NCBI GenBank assembly: GCA_013076295.1
Contig: RQOL01000616.1
Location: 310,001 to 374,000 of the forward strand
Direction of reading: 5' to 3'
Source: Sanderia malayensis
Lineage: Eukaryota; Cnidaria; Scyphozoa; Semaeostomeae; Pelagiidae
DNA length: 64,000 bases
The position numbers were made by a program, and so were the translations under genes. This document shows positions 58,750 through 64,000 of the stretch, one piece after another (position 1 is the first letter of the stretch; each line of letters opens with the position of its first letter). Below the pieces are notes generated by a model. The model saw nothing but the letters and a program-made list of their open reading frames with translations. It was not told the DNA's origin and did not search any database.

Positions 58750-58925
58750 TGAGGTAACAGGACGTTTCGTCCCCTAACCAGTTCGCCCCTATTCAAGTTG
58801 GTCGATTCGTCCCCTCGAGATAACCGATTCGCCCTCTATTGATTTTGCGGTGTTGGTCAGTTCGCCCCCAGAGAGATCAAATATGTTAGTGCGTCCCCTT
58901 GTTTGTTTATCAACACATTCTTCAA
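58750..58925. repeat. MULE B left arm, TTCGCCCC minisatellite
   Basis: Units such as CCAGTTCGCCCCTATT, CGATTCGTCCCCTCG, CGATTCGCCCTCTATTG and CAGTTCGCCCCCAGAG follow each other at irregular 25-50 bp steps. Confidence 0.8.
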
Positions 58926-59726
58926 TGAAATCCTGTTGTTAATGAAGTTCAAATTTACACTATTAGCGAAAGTGTTTTAAAACAAAACGAAATACGGAAT
59001 CATAATCGCGAGAATTGTAAATTAAGGCCCTGTTCACACGACACCCTTTTTATTTGGCTCCGTTCATTTTGATCCGTTTACGATATACGATATACTACGT
59101 TCACACGGGAAACGATGTGTATGATGTATGATTTGGATGTGTATCTCTACTGCCATTACTTTACTGATCATCCTTTTCGTAGCTAAAGCTTTTAGCTCAT
59201 ATCATAAAAGCTTATAAAATATTTAGTTTTGAGCTCACAAAATATTTCAGACCATTTAGGCCAACCCAGCTTCAACGCAAATAACTAAATGAGATGCGCC
59301 GGACCGGAGCTCTAAAAAGGTGGGAGAGTATGAGTGAAGGATATTGAAAAGGCGTACGTAAATTTTATGCTTGAAATCATAAGTTTGAAAGTTGAAAATG
59401 TGAAATAATCTATCTTGCGTTTTTCATGTATGCATATCGTGTGCTTGATCTCAGCAAACAATTTAAAAATTCAATGAAAAGTGCAGAAAAGTGGGAGAGT
59501 TAAATGAAAGAGATGTTTGCATTCTGTAAACTGACTTTCTTCATAAAAACTCCAATTTTTGTCTGGGGGTAAAATATCATGTTATTGATAATAATATATA
59601 GATATAATAACTTAATGTAGTGTTTAGTATAATTTAAACGCGGTCCTGAAATTCGCAGACCTCAGGAGAAGTGATGTGATTGAAATCTATTGATACGCTA
59701 TTATATTAGGGTGCTAACTTGCATAG

Positions 59727-61465
59727 AATAGAACTTGCAACAGTGGTATATCTAGAACAGAGTACAGAAGAATCTGCCGTGAGGAACTGGAGATTAACTG
59801 GAATTGCCAGGAATGCGAGAGTGGTAGAGATGGCAGCATTGATCTGTTTGAAAGCTCCTTCCAAGCAGAAGCAGAATTTGAATCTCCCATACCTGTTGAG
59901 GAAGCTATGTTGGAAGATGACACGTTACCAGAAAATATACTCGAATCATTTCCTGAAACAGCTTTTGAGGCCAACATTATTGAAGGTGGTAGCAAACGTG
60001 GCAGAGATATCTTGGTCGATAACAGAGGGTACAGGTATGTGTACAAACAAGCAGTTTTTTACTTTTCATTTTCAATTTAGACATTATTGCATTGTATTAT
60101 ATGAAGAGTTAATTGACATTTTGATTTATGTTCCTTTTCAGCTATGCCATGAAAAAAACGTCACCAAATGGAACAGTGTATTGGCGATGTTCCGTGAGAG
60201 GGAAAAATCTATCATGTCCGGCAACAGTCAAACAAAATGGCGAAGAGTTTGCAACAGGCAGTGCCCAACACTCCCATGCTGGAAACCCGGGCATTGACAA
60301 AGTCTTGCAAATCAAAAAAACAGTGAAAGAAAGTGCCATCAAAGATGTGTTTGCATCAGCTAACAAGCTTGTTGATGATGCACTACAAGAAGCATGCGAA
60401 GAGCATGATCTGCTATGCTCGAGCACGCAGCCAACACCCGCAAATCTTGTTCGGCAGGCAAATAGATGCCGTCAGAAAATGAGACCCGCTGAGCCCAAAG
60501 ATTTGGAATTCGAGGTGGACGTACGCCACATTCCAGAAAACTTTCTGATAGAAGACATAAAGTTAGATGGAGCTCGGCACATGATGTTTGCCACGCAGCA
60601 TCAATTGCACCAGTTGGCCAGGGCAAAAATCTGGTACCTGGATGGTACTTTTAAGATTGTCCGGGATCCATTCATGCAGTTGTTTACTGTGCATGCATTT
60701 TTAAAAGGCATGGATGGAAATATTAAGCAGGTTCCGTTGCTGTTCGTTTTGATGAGCAGGAGAAAGGCCAAAGACTACAAGGCAATCTTCCGTGGGCTGC
60801 TGCGAAACTTGAGCAGAGTGCCTTCCGTCGAGAAAATGGTGGCCGACTTCGAGAAGGCAACATGGAAGGCAGTGAAAACTGTTTTCCCTGATGTGGAAGT
60901 ACAGGGATGTGTCTTCCATTGGACACAGGCTGTCTGGAGACAAATCCAAAAGCGTGGGCTGGCCGGTGCTTACAAAGACGACAGAGCAACAAGGAAATAC
61001 TTGGGGAAATTGATGGCTTTGCCATTCCTGCTGAAAGAACAAATTCCTGAAGCCTACGAAAAACTTGCAGAAAAAGCCACCCATGATCTGGTACCATTAG
61101 TGGACTATATCAGAACGACATGGATCGAAAGCAATGTTTGGCAGCCGGCATCCTGGTCTGTCTTTGGACAATCAGTGAGAACAAACAATGATGTGGAAGG
61201 CTGGCACCGCCGATTCAATGGGAAATGTAGAAGATCGATGATTCAATTATATTTAATAATTCCAATATTGCACAAAGAGGCAAAGTTGGTAACTTTGCAA
61301 GAACGCTTGGTAAAAGAAGGGAAGCTAAAGCGCTACCAACGAAACAAGTTTGCAAAAGTTCAAGGAAGGATTTTTAACATATGGGAGGACTATTTAAATG
61401 GACAAATTTCTACTTCTCAAGTGTTGAGAAAAAGCTCACATTTAAATAACCCAGCTAACAAATAA
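59727..61465 (+). CDS. FLYWCH zinc finger - MULE transposase (MULE B)
   Basis: Two exons: 59727 (open limit; first Met at 59907) to 60034, and 60142-61465, with a GTATGT...TTTTCAG intron. The joined codon completes the FLYWCH tyrosine region (YSYAMKK). The finger has W and C in YWRCS, C at NLSCPA and H-x-H in AQHSHAG. The MULE DDE core follows: WYLDGTFK (D at about 60641), VADFEKA (D at about 60845), GCVFHW, and NNDVEGWH (E at about 61196). All catalytic residues are present and exon 2 is open for 441 codons. MULE transposases cut and paste elements with long terminal repeats. An upstream exon (acceptor TTGCATAG before 59727) may exist. AATAAA at 61593. No SWIM finger, unlike MULE A. Confidence 0.88.
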
Positions 61466-62074
61466 TATACATGATGCATTTTCATACTGTTTTTTCTTTA
61501 GCTTTTTCTTTGTAAATTAATATTACCTTAAACTTATACTTTATTTAATTAACTCTATCTTTTCTATTATTACCATAATTTCAGTTTCTGACAATAAAAT
61601 TGTTCGCAAAAACAAGTTTCTGCTTTCTCTCGTAATTTTCTCGTATCAAGTTTGTTTCATTCGTTTGATCTTTATAATCTTGTTTTACTTGCTTTTTTTC
61701 AAAAACGCGCACGACTGCCTCCCACCTTTTATTGACGACACAAAAGTTTTATTTCGTTTTCTTTGATATAATTTCCAAAGTGTATAAATTTAATTGTTGC
61801 AGAGATTTTCTGTTCATTAATATGTAATTTAAATACTCTAACACAACTTGATGTTGCAAGAAATAATGATAAACAATTTTTTAAGAACTGATGAAATGAT
61901 TTTGCGCACGGCCAAATGCGAATTTACCTTGGCCTAAATTGCCCACCCATCAAACTTTCCTGAGCAAGTTAGCAAGAACATCAGATGTTGACCAACTCAG
62001 AAGTCAAATGAAAATACAAATATTATCCTTAATTTATATTTATGTCTCATATATAGGAGAATTCAGAGATATAA

Positions 62075-62205
62075 TCAGTAGGGGGCGAATTGGTAACGAG
62101 ACGAGGGCGAATCAACCAGAGATGAGGCCGAATCGACCAGGGATTGGGGCGAATCGGTCAGGGGGCGAAATGGTCTGGGGCCGAATCGTCTCGAAATCAA
62201 AGCTG
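62075..62205. repeat. MULE B right arm, GGGGGCGAAT minisatellite
   Basis: Six units of 16-24 bp, such as GGGGGCGAATTGGTAACGAG and GGGGCGAATCGGTCA, inverted relative to the left arm. Confidence 0.85.
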
Positions 62206-62827
62206 AGAGTCACACGGGTTGGTTTACGAGCTTGTTTACTGCATCTATTGCAGGAATAGCTTTGATTTTAGCTTTAATCTCATCTTTAATTCTTTCCCAA
62301 TATCTCGCTTTACTTCAAAGCAAAAATGAGCGCTATAATGAATAAAATCCTGCTCTCCTAGTCGGTGGGTGCGAATGATGTCTGTCTCCTGAACTCCTTA
62401 AAAAGACCTTGTTCTGTTTGATTGGTTTTGAAATACTATCAGCAACATTATGAAACGATACTTTTTCGCAACACTGAGTAATCGTACAATTGTCTCCGTT
62501 ATGTATCTCTACGACATGTAAATAGTTTTATGATTTATTTGCTCCCGAGACGAGATACCCGTCATGTGTGTGCTCGCTCACAGCTCGCCATGTCGAATTT
62601 CAATAGAAGGAAGCCTGCTTGACGTTGCAGACGCGACGTTTGATGACATCACAGTGATGTTCAGTTTTCGCACGAAAAAGGTCAAAATTGCCTACTTTGA
62701 AGGTTAATAGCGAAAAAAGTATACATAATTTGCAAATTTTATTTGCGCCACGTTAATCAGTGCATTGAAATCTATAGATTTTTGAAATAAAAACACTATG
62801 TAAAAATTCGTTGCATTAGCACTTTAA

Positions 62828-64000
62828 CTGAATTGTTCATAATAGTTGTTCTTTTTGTGGTTGAGTGAAAGACCCCCAACCTTTGTCGGCGTTTCACTCA
62901 ACTCCTGCAACACCTATCGCCCAACCTCATGAGACCATTCAGCCAACAAGGTGATACCTATTATCTGAGTCATTTTAATTTCAGTTATAATTCTGAAAAA
63001 CAACAGAATGTTCCCTAGCAAGTATCTACAAAAATTGAAGCAATTTGTTCAAATTTTTATCCACTCATTCCAATATAGTTTTCTATTCACTTTGGCGTTG
63101 GTTGCCCTAACACGGCAAAATCTTTTATTGATGAAAGATCCTTCTTTTAGAATAATTTCCTGAGCTCTGAATTTCATTGTTTCAAAAATATTATGAATTT
63201 CCATCTCTCTGATAAAGAGGATTTCATTGAAGTATTTTACAACTAAAGAGGATGTCACTTCCTTTGTTGAAAAAAACACTATTTGAAAGGAGCTAATGAC
63301 ATTCTTTTTTTCCTACCTTTGCAGGCTTATCCTTCAAGCTAATGCAATATAAAAAATTTGCAGACCTATGTATTGAGTAACCTTTTTCCAAAGGAAAAAT
63401 TCCTATTTAAGTGTAATTGATCAGTGAATTTCAGTGTGTTCAAAAACAAAGTGAGTTTCAGTGTTACCGATGGATTCCATTCAAGTATTCTGTGACTAAA
63501 TACTTGATAAGACGTGAAGATGTGACTTGCTTTTTTGGAACCCTATTTGAATGGAGCGAACGATGCTGTGTTTCTCCCACCTTTCCAAGCTTATCCTTTA
63601 AGCTAATGCAATTCAGAGGATTCCTCAATTTTTAGAGTCAGTAAGCCCCTTATAGGCGAATGATCCTTATTTTAGGGTAGTTTACTAAATGATGTGCAGT
63701 ATTGTCAAAAAGCAAATTGACTCACTGTCTCTGAGAAAGTGTTTCCACTCTAGTATTATACAACTGACCAACTATCTAATAATAAACATAGATGTAACTG
63801 GCTGGTGTCTGTGACTGGTTCTGATGGATTTTCTGATTGCTGTAGTTTTTCAGCTTATCCATTTATAAAAACACTAGTTACACATACTCAGAAAATATAT
63901 TTCTGCGCAAGGAGCTCAACAATCAGAAATTGTTGTATTATAATTGTTAGTAGTGTTCCCAGGACGGCATCCCATTTATTAATAATTGACCCCCTTCTCT
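62828..64000. other. no gene; divergent ~260-bp tandem repeats near the end
   Basis: The motif GCTTATCCTT(C/T)AAGCTAATGCAAT occurs at about 63325 and 63599, and a weaker GCTTATCCATTTA at 63853. Surrounding sequence is also similar (TTCAAGTATT..GACTAAA, GAAGATGTGACTT). These are probably diverged tandem units of 255-275 bp. Open frames are short. Confidence 0.45.

Larger units (their letters stand above)
58740..62210 (+). mobile_element. MULE B, transposon with FLYWCH-MULE transposase and minisatellite arms
   Basis: Left arm 58750-58925 and right arm 62075-62205 carry inverted arrays of a TTCGCCCC(C) / GGGGCGAA unit alternating with TTGGTC / GACCAA-type spacers. The outermost matched bases are AGCTGAGG on the left and, inverted, AGCTTTGA on the right. 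Between them lies one intact transposase gene. The precise ends and target duplication could not be fixed. Element status is inferred from inverted arms plus transposase. Confidence 0.6.
58102..62823. mobile_element. TTAA element family 3, copy carrying a MULE insertion
   Basis: TTAA at 58098-58101 and 62824-62827, ends AGTGCTAATGCAACG and CGTTGCATTAGCACT. The two halves (58102 to about 58410 and about 62250 to 62823) add up to the length of the 902-bp copy in reverse orientation. The roughly 3.8 kb between is additional sequence that contains the FLYWCH-MULE gene. Confidence 0.85.

Noticed and set aside
58596..58796. Minus-strand frame near the hairpin at 58.7 kb
   Set aside because: Short, without motif, and overlapping the hairpin and arm repeats.
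1..64000. tRNA, rRNA or clear host gene
   Set aside because: I scanned for tRNA-like arms, conserved rRNA stretches and non-transposon domains and found none that I could support; the kinase is the only host-like domain and is tied to MULE A.

Overview
This is a eukaryotic, AT-rich, repeat-dense window, most probably from a cnidarian or another basal marine invertebrate. That placement is inference: it rests on the transposon families present (Ty3/gypsy, BEL/Pao, Ty1/copia, CR1/Jockey-like LINEs, a Penelope-like element with a GIY-YIG domain, Helitrons, intron-bearing MULE transposases, TTAA-target elements) and on spliced introns. I found no convincing host gene, no tRNA or rRNA, and nothing prokaryotic. 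Almost every coding region belongs to a mobile element, and most are broken.

Layout. 1-11.2 kb: a decayed Ty3/gypsy element (A, + strand) entered by a LINE tail (3014-3306) and by a complete second gypsy element (B, - strand, 3705-10440) whose LTRs are almost identical. 11.7-12.8 kb: a minus-strand pseudogene with a HEEADTK motif and a LINE 3' end. 13.6-20 kb: a degenerate protein kinase followed, through plausible introns, by a MULE-type transposase pseudogene with a SWIM finger, itself entered by a 1.1-kb inverted-repeat element. 20.6-23.8 kb: BEL/Pao pol, entered by a TA-flanked MITE. 24.4-31.4 kb: two copies of an inverted-repeat family with 9-bp duplications; the first holds a MITE and a long foldback element, which in turn holds a TTAA element.

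33.9-40.3 kb: a LINE split by an inverted-repeat element whose arms are minisatellites (perfect 9-bp duplication) and by two head-to-tail Helitrons. 40.6-49.7 kb: more Helitron copies, one holding a MITE that holds an inverted Penelope-like element. 50.3-56.3 kb: a structurally complete copia element whose 3' LTR is split by a TTAA element. 57-62.8 kb: two TTAA-flanked copies, the second carrying a MULE with the only large uninterrupted transposase here (FLYWCH finger, intact DDE residues). 62.8-64 kb: no gene.

How it fits together: the window is a stratified graveyard. In several cases the target can be read across the insertion, giving exact boundaries, duplications and relative ages. The points most worth following are the kinase-MULE gene, the MYND-type finger in gypsy B, the Helitron concatemers, the snap-back Penelope insertion, and two inverted-repeat elements with minisatellite arms.
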